From: Xenopus tropicalis
Lineage: Eukaryota > Chordata > Amphibia > Anura > Pipidae
Direction of reading: 5' to 3'
DNA length: 64,000 bases
NCBI RefSeq assembly: GCF_000004195.4
Contig: NC_030678.2
Location: 62,527,378 to 62,591,377, forward strand
Positions 1 to 11,700 of this stretch are shown piece after piece; position 1 is the stretch's first letter, and the number at the start of each line of letters is the position of its first letter. A program made the translations under genes and the position numbers. The notes below the pieces were generated by a model. It did no database searches, was not told where the DNA came from, and worked only from the letters and a program-made list of their open reading frames with translations.

Positions 1-110
1 CAATCCAAAGATTTACAGAAGTATCTGTGTGCATAAGACAAAGCTCACCGTAGTCCTGTGGTGGTCCGGGTGCTCAGGGCCCCGAACCCGCAGCCAAGGG
101 GAGATTTCAA

Positions 111-364
111 AATTTCGAAAGTAGCGCCAAACACTCCGGACGCCAGGATATACTTTAAAGTTCAATCTTTATTCATCCATTTAAAAGCAAAAAAACGCCT
201 GACGCGTTTCGTACACGAATGTACTTAATCATAGGCATACTTATGATTAAGTACATTCGTGTACGAAACGCGTCAGGCGTTTTTTTGCTTTTAAATGGAT
301 GAATAAAGATTGAACTTTAAAGTATATCCTGGCGTCCGGAGTGTTTGGCGCTACTTTCGAAATT
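111..364. repeat. Near-perfect 123-bp inverted repeat (two PLE-type tails head to head)
   Basis: Arms 111-233 and 242-364 are complementary around an 8-base loop. Each arm, read outward from the centre, has a short GTAC hairpin, then GAAACGCGTC, AGGCG and later AATAAAG. This is the same tail design seen at 1111-1970, 22967, 42744, 43041 and 54900. The near identity of the arms implies recent duplication or gene conversion. Bases 1-110 are not assigned. Confidence 0.85.
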
Positions 365-541
365 CTGTATCCTGTAAACTGATTTTCTCACTAAAATTTC
401 CTTTCAGTTGTTTAAATTTTTATTTATTTGAGTTCTTTAACCTAACTTTTTAAATTTCATGCCAATACCACTCTTTTTACTCTGTTTTGTGCCTAAACTC
501 CTGTTGGGGGGCAGAACTACAAGTTATAATAATAATGATAA

Positions 542-733
542 TACAGGTATGGGATCTGTTTTCCGGAAACTCATTATCTAGAAAGCTCCAAATTACGGAA
601 AGACCCTTACACATCGACTTTATTTTAGGCAAATAATCATTTTTCTTAATTACTTAATTAAAACAATTTGATTGGGTTTAATGAATATTTATTTAGGTCT
701 TGAGCATTCTGGGTAAAAGGTCCCATACCTGTA
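542..733. mobile_element. TACAGG-ended MITE
   Basis: The ends are TACAGGTATGGGA and its complement TCCCATACCTGTA. The interior has the family hallmarks: CTCCAAATTACGG near the left end and GAGCATTCTGG near the right end. It is shorter than the copies near 25157 and 37465. Bases 365-541 hold nothing recognised. Confidence 0.8.
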
Positions 734-782
734 ATAAAAAAGCAGAGTAGGAAGTCTTTTTTAGGGAAAAGATTATGCCATT

Positions 783-995
783 AAGGTGGGCTGGGCACGC
801 ATGTACTGATATTATTGTACAAAATTTGTTTTGAAGTTGCCCGGGCACCAGCAAACATTTAGTGGTGAATCATCAGATAGAGGGTAGAATTCTTTTGTTT
901 CTACCTGCATATTTGAGGATTCAGCTTTAAACCTTAGTGGCATGTACGACTGATCTTTCCTGCAACTAATGTAATGTATATGGCCACCATCATTA
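783..995. mobile_element. Degenerate copy of the MITE at 32585-32934
   Basis: It starts AAGGTGGGCTGGGCACGCAT, has the internal motif GTTTCTACCTGC and ends near ATGGCCACC. These match the intact copy at 32585-32934 with many substitutions, so this is an old insertion. Confidence 0.55.
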
Positions 996-1071
996 AACTC
1001 TCCATATTGTGTGCTTCTTTACAAGCAAAGTACAAATAAGGTCAAATAACAATGGACAAATAATCACCCAT

Positions 1072-1072
1072 T

Positions 1073-1109
<37 letters not shown>
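1072..1109. repeat. (CA)n(TA)n microsatellite
   Basis: A pure CA run followed by a TA run, directly in front of the first PLE-type tail. Confidence 0.95.
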
Positions 1110-1970
1110 CCTTGATAAAGGTCCTAATGAGGACCGAAACGTTGGTTTTTAAACAATGAGTTTTCAATAAAAAAATTTTTTTTGAATTTTAAGGGTGTGC
1201 CGGCCATGGATTATTTCATGCTAAATACTCAGATTTTGGCTGTGCACCCCACAGAATATTAAAGCCTTGGAGTGCAGACACCATCAGGACTGATATATAT
1301 ATATATATATATATATAAATAATAATCCGTGGCCGGCACACCCTTCAAATTTTCTCAAAAATTTATTGAAAACATATTGTTTAAAACCGACGTTTCGGTC
1401 CTCATTAGGACCTTTCTCAAGGATAAAAACAATAGTGTACCATATCACATCTAAATACCATTACAATCTAACAAGTGGAAAAGAGTGCCCAATCCCCATC
1501 TTCGAACCATTATGCAATTAACCAATGCTATTATATGTGTACAAATTTAAACCTGCCAATGCTTGGCCATTAGCTGTGCATACCATTATCAAGTGTATAT
1601 TCATCCAAAGAACCATCATATCACAAAACAAGAGATCACATCATAAAAATTGACATCCCATAAAATCTTAGACATATCATACATATCATATTATAAAATA
1701 ATTTTACATAAATAGTTAAAGTGCAATTGCACTCTTTTCCACTTGTTAGATTGTAATGGTATTTAGATGTGATATGGTACACTATTGTTTTTATCCTTGA
1801 GAAAGGTCCTAATGAGTACCGAAACGTCGGTTTTAAACAATATGTTTTCAATAAATTTTTGATAAAATTTGAAGGGTGTGCCGGCCACGGATTATTGTTT
1901 TGTTAAATACTTCAATTTTGGCTGTGCACCCCGCAGAATATTGAGCCCTGGAGTGCAGATACTATTGGGA
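1110..1970. mobile_element. Three PLE-type tails, two of them as an inverted pair
   Basis: Tails at 1110-1290 (+), 1317-1483 (-) and 1727-1970 (+) each contain CCTTGA(T/G)A, an AAGGTCC..GGACC hairpin, GAAACGT(T/C), TTTTCAATAAA and then GGGTGTGCCGGCCA. The second and third are inverted copies (arms about 1320-1483 and 1727-1890) that share further outer sequence. A (TA)n run (about 1292-1316) lies between the first two. No coding frame is present. Confidence 0.75.
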
Positions 1971-1971
1971 T

Positions 1972-1973
<2 letters not shown>

Positions 1974-2015
<42 letters not shown>

Positions 2016-2036
2016 AATTTTTTTTTTTTTTTTTTA
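1974..2036. repeat. (TA)n followed by A and T runs
   Basis: Simple sequence. The reading frames across it are low-complexity. Bases 2037-2340 hold nothing recognised. Confidence 0.95.
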
Positions 2037-2340
2037 TTACTCTACAAAGATAACTTCTGATTGGATACTGCATTTTTACATGAATCCCATTAATAATAAT
2101 AACCCGTCTCCTTGGTTTATCTGTTGTGCACATTTTATTGTTGTTTACAGTTATTTAAACTTTCCTAAAATGGCTCAACTGGAGCCTGCTATATAACTGT
2201 TTTTCTGTTTTGATCCTATCTTTACTTGTGACTTCTGCCTGCAAGTAAGGAACCTTTCTTGTAATTTTACAGTTTAGCTATTTATAATACACACATTATA
2301 ACACACATTATAAATACAGGAAATAAACTTGTAAATGAAA

Positions 2341-2620
2341 TACAGGTATAGGACCTGTTATCCAGAATGCATGGGACCAAGGGCCTTAAGTCTGCTAATC
2401 TATAAAACATTAATTAAACCCAGTAGGATTGTTTTGCATCCAATAAGGACTATTAATATCTTAGTTGGGATCAAGTACAAGGTACTGTTTTACTATTTCA
2501 GGGAAATCAGTTTTAAAATTCTGAATTATTTGATTAAAATGGAGTCTATGGCAGATGGGCTTTCCGTAATTCGGAGTTTTCTGGATAATGGGTTTTCGGA
2601 TAAGGGATCCCATACCTGTA
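2341..2620. mobile_element. TACAGG-ended MITE
   Basis: The left end is TACAGGTATAGGACC and the right end GGATCCCATACCTGTA. It is about 280 bp with the family interior. It sits 82 bp downstream of PTPN22 exon 11, inside an intron. Confidence 0.85.
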
Positions 2621-2702
2621 CTATCATATACTACTCAATAAAGGTAGACAGCTTCTAGCTTTTTTAACAAAATCTATAGACCTTACAGACACAGTGACTT
2701 AC

Positions 2703-2792
2703 TGCTCCAGAAGAATCCCCTGTTCCACTGATCATTTCAAGTTCATTTTGGAAAAGATTGATCACTGCATTGTAGACAAGCTCATACTGCTC
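2703..2792 (-). CDS. ptpn22: PTPN22 exon 11, end of phosphatase domain (residues 277-306)
   Basis: 90 bp, phase 0, acceptor ATAG, donor GTAAGT. It encodes [20 protein letters not shown] and a Gly/Ser-rich tail. This is the last helix of the domain. The next exon was not found in 1-2702 and should lie outside the window. Confidence 0.93.
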
Positions 2793-5700
2793 CTATAAAA
2801 GATGCAGCTTGTGAAGTAAAATGGTAAATATTTTTTTTATTATCAGGACACAATACAAGAACAGTATATCTATACTGTCACGATTTTTATGGTGTAATTT
2901 TTATTTCTAAGTTACACTGATTAGAAATAGAAGAATTAGAAATAATTCAATCTACCATTTAAAATTGTATTCTTGAACCAACAAATGTTTTTTGTTTTAG
3001 TTGTAATACTGGTGTGTAGGCAGCCATCTCAGTGCATTGTGTGTCTGAGCTTTCAGAAAGAGCCAGTGCTACACATTAGAACTCTTTTCAGGTAACCTAT
3101 TGTTTCTCCTACTCCCATGTAACTGGAGGAGTCCCAAGCCGGATTTCAATGCTTAATTCTGCTGGAAAAGTTCTATTAACTCATGTGTTTTGAAAAAAAA
3201 AAAACATGTTTCCTCATGTCAGTTCCTTTAAGATCACTGGGGAAACTGGTAAACCATTTCCTATATTTTACAGCAGGGGTCCCCAACCGCCGGGCCGCGG
3301 ACCAGTTCCAGGCCGTGGACGGCATGGCAGTGGGCCGCATCAGTTCCCGCAGCGAACAAAAACCACGCGACGCACACCTAAATGAGCTAATGAACGCGCG
3401 CATAAAGGAGCGATGAAGCCCGTCGCATGTATAACGCACCTGCAGTTTGCACCGCGCACACCCCCCTCCCCTCCCCCCCAGCTTGTCGCATGTATAATTC
3501 GCCTGAAGTTTGCGCCGCGCCACCCCCTCTCCCGCCGGTCCGTGGAAAAAATTTTTTGCTTCCTACCGGGCCTTGGCGCTAAAAAGGTTGGGGACCCCTG
3601 TTTTAGAGGGCTATTAAGAAGCTCTATAAACGACATGTTATTTTTTTTTAAACAAAACAGTACTGGCAGGGGCACAATAATTGAAGAATTGTCCTTAGCA
3701 TTTAAGCAGACATTATGCATGGAGCAGGGGCATATTGCACCCTGACGTCTTACCCCTCAGTGTCAGCACTGAATACACAGATGACTGTAAGCTGAAGTCT
3801 CAACTTAGTGGTGCCAAGGTCATTATATTCAAAAACATAATACTTTATTCCTGTTTTTTGCATTTTGCTCCAATATAATAAATGAAGGTACTATATACTG
3901 TATATATATCTATATATATTTATAATTAAATATTGACATCCTTTCCCTTGAGCCACCATTTAGTGATCACGTGACAGGAAATAATGCAGCTCTAACTGTA
4001 ACAGGAAGAAGTGTGGAAGCAAAAGGCAGAACATTTATTGGGTGATAGTATTTATTGGGCCTAGCATGTATGGTGCCTTGGCTGGTTTGTGTGCACTGTG
4101 AATCCTATGATCCCAGGAGGTGGCCCTTAATTCTTAAAATGGCAATTTTCTATTTAGGAGTACCTAAATAGCACATACTACTGAAAAAGTAGTAGTTATG
4201 TAACTAGTCTTATTAAGAAGTAAATCTTAAGCCATCTTTTTTTTAATACAATTCTTCATCATAAATAAAACATACCTTGGTCTGGACTAGTGAAGACCTC
4301 ATAGTTCTCATTTCTTGAATAATACTATAAATACTGAAGTTCATTGGAATAATCTAAGAACAGAAAAACGCACAACTATTTATCCAATATGGTTGATAGA
4401 AACAGTACATGCTGACAGTATTAAAAGGGAATTAAACACATAAAAAAACATTGCTGTATGTCATTTGTTCTCTAATAACTTACAGATCCTTAGTACAGTT
4501 ATGATTACTTTGTTACGTGTGTGCCCTATATAAAAAGCTCTACGGGTTAACCTGGAAATAAAATCAATGCCAGCTTTTCATTTTAATATACATATATGGT
4601 GAAACTTCTTATCTCATATAGATTAAAGCTTTGTCTTACTACCTACAGTATACCCCAAAGCATAGTGTACATTAACAGACAAATCTGACTTGATTTAGGG
4701 GTTTTATGTGTAAAGAAGTTTGTTAAGAAGTTTACATCATGTGTTTGTCCTGCCTATTTTAGCTTCTTATTTACCCGTAGCTTCCTTTTCTTCTTACTCA
4801 TAAGGCCACCTGTGATGTTTTGCTGTACACAAAGAAGGAAAGTCCCAGATTTTTCAGATAGAGAAACCACAAATTTCATAATTCATATTCTATAATAAAC
4901 AGGATCAAAGAAAAGGCTGCTTTTTGAGAGCAGGAAAATAAACAGACAGTAACGTTAGTACCATGAAATACTATTTTTCCTGTAAGCATTAAGCCCTCTA
5001 CGTAGTGAACCCTAAAGTCAGGGATTAGAAAGTATAGTTCCCATCACCAACCACCAGAGAGCAGGGTGGTGCAGTAGGTATAAAAGGGGACCACACCGGG
5101 AACTGGAGGTCTTTATGGGAGAGCACAGGAAGAGACCAGCTGGAAAAGAGAAAGAAAGGCAAAGAGGGTAAGGAAAGGCCAGAGCAGGGTAGCTTTATTG
5201 TTAAGTAGGCACCAGGTGTCTGAGTTAGGGATAGGTAGTAAGGGCCACCTATTGCCCCACCGAGGAGGGTAGAGGGAAATAGTTTTCCCAGTGGATCATT
5301 CACATGATAGGGACCCTAGCGGATAGGGATAGGCTAGAAGTAGGGCTTGATGAACCCTGGGATAGGGTCTGTCAGTAGAAAATGCCTGTGTGGAATAACA
5401 AAGGGGCCCCATAGAGATTGCTGAGCCAAGTGGGGACACAAGATCCCATGCAGACTGGAGACAGCCCAACATAACTACCTCTGGTACGACCGACTTCCTC
5501 TGGATACTGAGTAATTGTAAATATTACATGGAGAAAGACCTGTTTGAATTATCTGAAAATGTGCCTGTATGCTGTGATTCCCCTGATGTGTGTGAATAAA
5601 GTTCTATTATGACTGCCTGGAAGTGAGTACCTTTCACTTGATGTATGTGAACTGCTGGTGTCCTCCCTACATGTTGGCATTGTAATAAACTACTTGTACC

Positions 5701-8700
5701 AAAAATAGTAATTTTTGTTAGAGCCTTAAATAGCAATAACAGTATTTATGTATTTCACTTTTTCAGAAAAATGTGTGATGCTTGGCACTTACCTTGTCTT
5801 TCAGAAGTCTCCAGATATAATCAATTGCACAAATAACTCCAGTTCTTCCACACCCAGCACTAAAATGCAGGTAGCAAAATTTATTTTACAGAAGCTGTAT
5901 ATTGTGCTTGTCAAGCAAACAGATAACAGTCAGACTATATACCCAAGTTTATTTTATAGGTGTCATGTAATACCAAACCAGATATTAAGAATATCATATT
6001 AAGAAAAAACTGCAAAGGTCCTGGTCATTTTAATTTATAATTTTAAGTTTAAAATTCAACATAATGCACTACTAAATCTGAAAATATATTGACACTTCAA
6101 GTGAGACTGCAAAGACGTGTTCAAAGCACAAAGAGATGTTGTTTCCCTGCTTACAGTTTTGGTGGGTTATGGGCAGGTATGAAGGTATTTTCTGACACTT
6201 TGATGCCTGTAATGTAGGAGATTATGCATGGGTAACAAAATGTACCACAACATAAAGCATCACCTGCATTAAAACATATTGGTGTTAAAATAGAACAATA
6301 GCTGATAATAGTTTTCATATTCAACAACAAGCTGTTTGGGCCAGGCTCTTTGTACTCAGACCTCACCTCAAGCCTGGTGAATCTTTCCACATGGTGATAA
6401 ATGAGCGATATGGCAAAAATGTTGTGCGTCACAAAATATTGTTGTGCGTGTAATTTTTTTGATGCATGTAACATTTTTTTGTGTGAGTGTGGGCAAAAAA
6501 ACAACATGCACAGCCAAACAAAAGTTGTACTCAACAATTTTTTTTTTTTGACACGCGTCTTTTTTGACGAGGGTGACAAATCTTTGTCATGTGGCAAAAT
6601 TTTTTCCACTGTGAATTTTGTCACCCGTTTTGCGAAACAATCCGCCACTTGCAAAACATGGAAATTTGCCACAAATCCATACCTGCCAAATTATTTTGCC
6701 CATCACTACTCACAAATACATATTGTATTGGTTCATTTTTATAAACTCAGACCCAACGCCATGTTTAATACCCCTAAGATACACAGCAAAACTCATTTCA
6801 CTAAATAGCAGTGACAGGCAGCTTCATGTTTAAAGCCCCAAAATACATAACCAGCATTAAGTGTGTAAAAAAAAGACAATACAGTAATGCAGTTAAGGGT
6901 TATCCAGTTTATTTCCTTCCTGTTAAACTTTGTCCTTTAGCTGCCATTGAAATGCCACTGGCAGCCCACGGGTCCCCCTCTGTGTGGCCCCCCACCTGTC
7001 TGGCTGCTTTGATGTCTTACTAGGGATGAGCAAATTTTTTCGCCAAGCATGGATTCGCAGCAAATTGTTTCGCGAAACTTCAGTGAAAATTCGCTGTGGA
7101 AAAATTTGTCACGCAGAATTTTCTTTGTCGCGCGTCAAATCGAGCAGTCACATCAAAAAAGCGCAGGCAACAAAAAAAATAGACGCGGGCGACAACAAAG
7201 ACACGGGACAGATTCGCTCATCACTATGTTTTACCTTTGTGTAAACTTCAAATGGTATCAGTACTGAGATTAACTGCCCCCCTGCATGATTCACACCTCA
7301 GATTCAGGCTGTAATTCTCCTGTATTGTATAAACATGTAATCCCTGTACTGTTCACACCCTTTAATCTCTGCATTGTTCACACCTCAGGCTTAGACTGTA
7401 AGCACCCACTTGTTCACCTCTTCACACCTAGGACCAGTGCAAGCACTGTGTCACTGTATGTACTGTGTATGGCACACACAGGCAGCATAGGGCACACACA
7501 GGCAGCTAAGAGCAGGTAGTGTATGGCACACACAGGCAGCATACGGCAGGCAGAGTATGGCACACACAGGCAAAATAGGGCAGGCAGAGTATGGCACACA
7601 CAGGCAGCTAAAGGCAGGTAGAGTATGTCACACACAGACAGCATAGGGTAGGCAGAGTATGGCACACGCAGGCAGGGTAGGGCAGGCAGAGTATGGTACA
7701 CACAGGCAGCATAGGGCAGGCAGAGTATGGCACACACAGGCAGCATAGGGCAGGCAGAGTATGGCACACACAGGCAGCATAGTGCAGGCAGAGTATGGCA
7801 CACATGGGCAGCATAGGGCAGGCAGAGTATGGCACACACGGGCAGCATAGGGCAGGCAGAGTATGGCACACACGGGCAGCATAGGGCAGGCAGAGTATGG
7901 CACACATGGGCAGCATAGGGCACGTAGATTATGGCACACATGGGCAGCATAGGGCAGGCAGAGAATGGCACACACAGACAGCATAGGGCAGGCAGAGAAT
8001 GGCACACACAGACAGCATAGGGCAGGCAGAGTACTGCCTGTGCGTGCAATACTCTGCCTGCCCTATGTTGCTTGTGGGAGGTAAACCTGGTAGGGATTTG
8101 CTTTGGGAGTTTGTTAGCAGTTGGAAATAGCATATAGTAAAGATTTAAACCATTGGCAGAAGTGCTGTATATTAGTTATTGAACTGTACAAGACCATAAT
8201 TTTAACATATCTGTAACAGTTATTATTATTATTATATGTGACTATTCAGCTTTTGATTTGATTGATTTACCTGAGCTGCTGTGTTATTACTGTTTGAGCC
8301 AAGGAATGGTTTTAGAACAACTGCACTAGCTTGAGACTCATTGAGAATGAAACAACAGGTTCTGAATGTTTCTCCTATTAGAGCAATGTTTTCCTATCCA
8401 TAATTAAAACTCAAATATCAATGTTCATTTTTTCCAGAACAATGCAAAAAAAAAAATAACAGTACCTGTACTCACCTTTCCTTTAATAAAAATGTTTTAT
8501 TATTGTCATAAGTCATTCATTTCTAGTTACCTGCAATGGACACATATTGGTGGACTGTCATCCTTCTGGATCTGTCGGAAGTCATTTATGAAGTCCAAAA
8601 TATGCTCCACAGAAGATGGGACATCATGATCAGGCCATTTCTTATAGTGAAATTGATAAATAATTCGATTTTCCTATACATAAAGTTAGATAAAGGAATG

Positions 8701-11700
8701 TTATTTTATAATCATGTGTATTATAAGAGATATGGAAAATATATCTATTGCATGGGGACATATTTCAGAATTGGTGATCCTATTAAGAATGACTAATAAC
8801 ATGCATTATAAAACACAAACATAGTTGGCAAAGTACAAAATTTGGATGTTTTATACACAGTGCAGCAAATCTTGCACCTGCTCAATTGCAAGCAGATGCA
8901 AACAAGGTTTTCTTACTGCATGTGTGTGAATACCGTCACTGTTGGCATATATTGCATCAACAACATTAGTATCCAATTCACTGGATGCAACTCAGTTGCA
9001 TGTGATGCTTAAGCCACTAAGGGAGCCTTAAGTAAAATAAGATTTCTGTTGCATCTATAGAATCTGTACAGCCTCTTCATTTCCTACTAGCAGACTTGTG
9101 AGTCAGTAATAGGATATAAAACCCCTAAGTACCACTTACAAAAAAGTGTTTGAAACTGAAAAGATCTTACAGAAGGTAGTAATTTCAGCTAGTAGAACAC
9201 AGTTTTAGTGTGTTTATTGGTACCATTCAATGTTCAATCTTGTCACATGTATGTGATCTTGGAACAGCCATTCCAGGTGAGCTTTCTTCTTAAAATCTAA
9301 ATTGCAGAATGTAAGGGGGCAGCACTGAAGGGGACTGCAAACATGGGGTAAGATAGAAAGCTCACTGCCACAAGAAAGGGCCAGAGAAATGGTAATAGAA
9401 CAAATAGGGTTAATCAGGTAAACGTGTTGTCACAGTTGAAGGGGCAGTATATCCCTTCAAGGTGTGTAAGAAAGGGTGTTTCTTTCTTACCCCTGCTAAT
9501 TATCTACGTCACTAGGACCAAACATGAAGTAGCTTCAGTTTCCCTGATTAGGTAGCAGTACGCACAATGCAGATACAATTAATTCAGCTAGCCAGTGTTT
9601 GTGTGCCTTTTAAGTATGCTGTTAACCTAGTATGGAAAGAAATGACTTTACTGCCAAGAAGTAGCACTTAATATTCTGCCCATAGTAGTAAACAAAAGGG
9701 CTGGTGTGGCTGTATGTGTGTGCTGAAGGGGCAAGAAGGAGTGACTGTGTCATGAATTTCTGGGGCCATACTATGTCATAAAATGCTGGGGTTGCTTTGT
9801 GCCATCTAAAGCTGACACAACAACATGTTGTGTCTGGCCTGTAATTTTACCTCTTCCTGTCTGCAGACATATTTCTCCATCCATGTGGGCATGCTATAAA
9901 ATCTGATAAAGATAAATCACACAGACCACCACTCCTTTGATGATGCCAATTGTGCCAAATGCCTGCTTTTCCAAACCAGCTGCCAATACTTTACTTGTTC
10001 TAAATACATTAAATATGATTACTGTTTTTAAAGGAATAAAAAATAACTTACTTTTCCATATGCAGCTTTTAAAACCCTGATTGTGTATTCTGTCTTTTTC
10101 ATCTCATTACACTAGAGAAATTAAAGAGCAGTGTATTAAAAATGTGATTTTTAAATAAATGCGGATCTGTTCATACAGATACTTACGCATGTAATCGAGA
10201 AAGGGCCGCACTGCAGTGCTTCAGAGCCTAACTCCACCCAGTAGCGCTCACACTTTTTCTGTTGCAGACGTGGAAACAGAATACCTGTTACTATTATCAT
10301 CCTATTTTATGTTTGGTTAAATGGTACACATCAATAAAAGCAAACAAACAGAAACTCAAACATAAACTAAGTTATCTACATATTTATTGCATAAACATAC
10401 TTGCTTTCATTTAAGGGATTTTTTAAAATCATATTGAAACCTACACATATTGGGCAGAACACGAAACTCTTGCAGATAGTGCCCAGATGAGGACTGCAAA
10501 GTATCAGTGTCAACAAATGAGCTAGCATACCACTCACAATATAGAAATTTAACTGACAAATCACATAGAAATTGTAATTTTACCACCCCTTTTGCATTAA
10601 CTACAATTAACATTTATTTTTTGTAAATGTAATCATGAGCAAATATTTCTTATTTTAAACATGATTTAAAATAATTTGGCCTTTTATGACATGCAGTTTA
10701 GCAGTTGGTATATATGCCAAAGCTAACATCTATTATAAAGACTAAAGTCAGTCCAACAAAAAATGTTCTAATATTATATGTACTTCAAAGCTCCACTAAT
10801 TTGACCTTGTAATGAACAAAGACAATTGGAGAAGAGCAATTAAGCAGTCAGCTTTACAGTGTTCCTTTAAGCTAGCAGTTTGTTTGAGAGATCTCAGTTA
10901 CTGTATGCAAAATAAATATTCAGATATTTATTTTTTGGTTTTTTTTGTGCAATCTGGACATGATTAGGCAGTTTTTGAATACCAAGATTCTATTGCATAG
11001 TTACTGAGTTTTCATTTTTTTGGCTGTGTATGTAATTGAAGGTGCAAAGTTTGCTACAGGTCTGATCAGCAGGTAGAATTTATTGGCTACCTGTTTAAGG
11101 GCTCGTATATAAGAGCATTCCTTCTGCATTCCCCTGCAGTGTATCCCCCATACTCCACTGCAGAGGAGCTTAGGAAGGAATGCATTCCATACTTTCATAT
11201 GTGCCTATCCTCACACTGGTGCATGTAAGCACCAAACACAGGAGGAACACAACATGCTATGCAGAAACAAATGGTTGTCAACATAATTAATTGCTATGGG
11301 TTACTGCCACCTTAAAAGAAGGCAGCAGGGGCTGTGCCCAAGTACACTGTCAGCATGACCTTTTAATGTATTAATGCAATACAGTGTAGATCCCCCTGGC
11401 TTCAAATTATTGTAACATATACTCAAGGGTATTTTGAGCTCTGGTTGTCATACACTTTGTTGTCAGTAACTTTCCCTATTATGTCATATGGCTGTGACCA
11501 ACAGGGGATAGCTATTAATGCTAAAAAAAAGACCTTTTGCATTCATAACAACATAGAGCTCAATGAAAACAATAACGCTTTGCTGTATAGTCTTGTGAAA
11601 ATTATTATTAATTTGTTAATAAAATGGAACTAATAATGATAATATTAATACATATTTATACAGCACCTGCTATTATGCAGCACTGTATATTAGGAAGGTA

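Larger units (their letters stand above)
6930..8130. mobile_element. Minisatellite-carrying element, copy 1
   Basis: The flanks CACCTGTCTGGCTGCT, GGTATCAGTACTGA and the right-hand GGGAGTTTGTTAGCA also occur at 26990-27380, so both loci are copies of one element. Copy 1 carries a large 34-bp tandem array and, between its flanks, a nested hAT MITE (7021-7226). Confidence 0.7.

Noticed and set aside
3176..3745. Several long frames on both strands
   Set aside because: They fall on the CpG-rich palindromic hAT MITE; open frames on both strands are expected there.
6151..6672. 173-residue minus-strand frame
   Set aside because: Overlaps a low-complexity MITE-like repeat, has no recognisable domain and no splice or promoter context.
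7414..8133. 239-residue minus-strand frame rich in [13 protein letters not shown] repeats
   Set aside because: It is the 34-bp minisatellite read in frame. 34 is not a multiple of 3, and three frames stay open, as expected for a stop-free repeat unit. No protein family or gene context.
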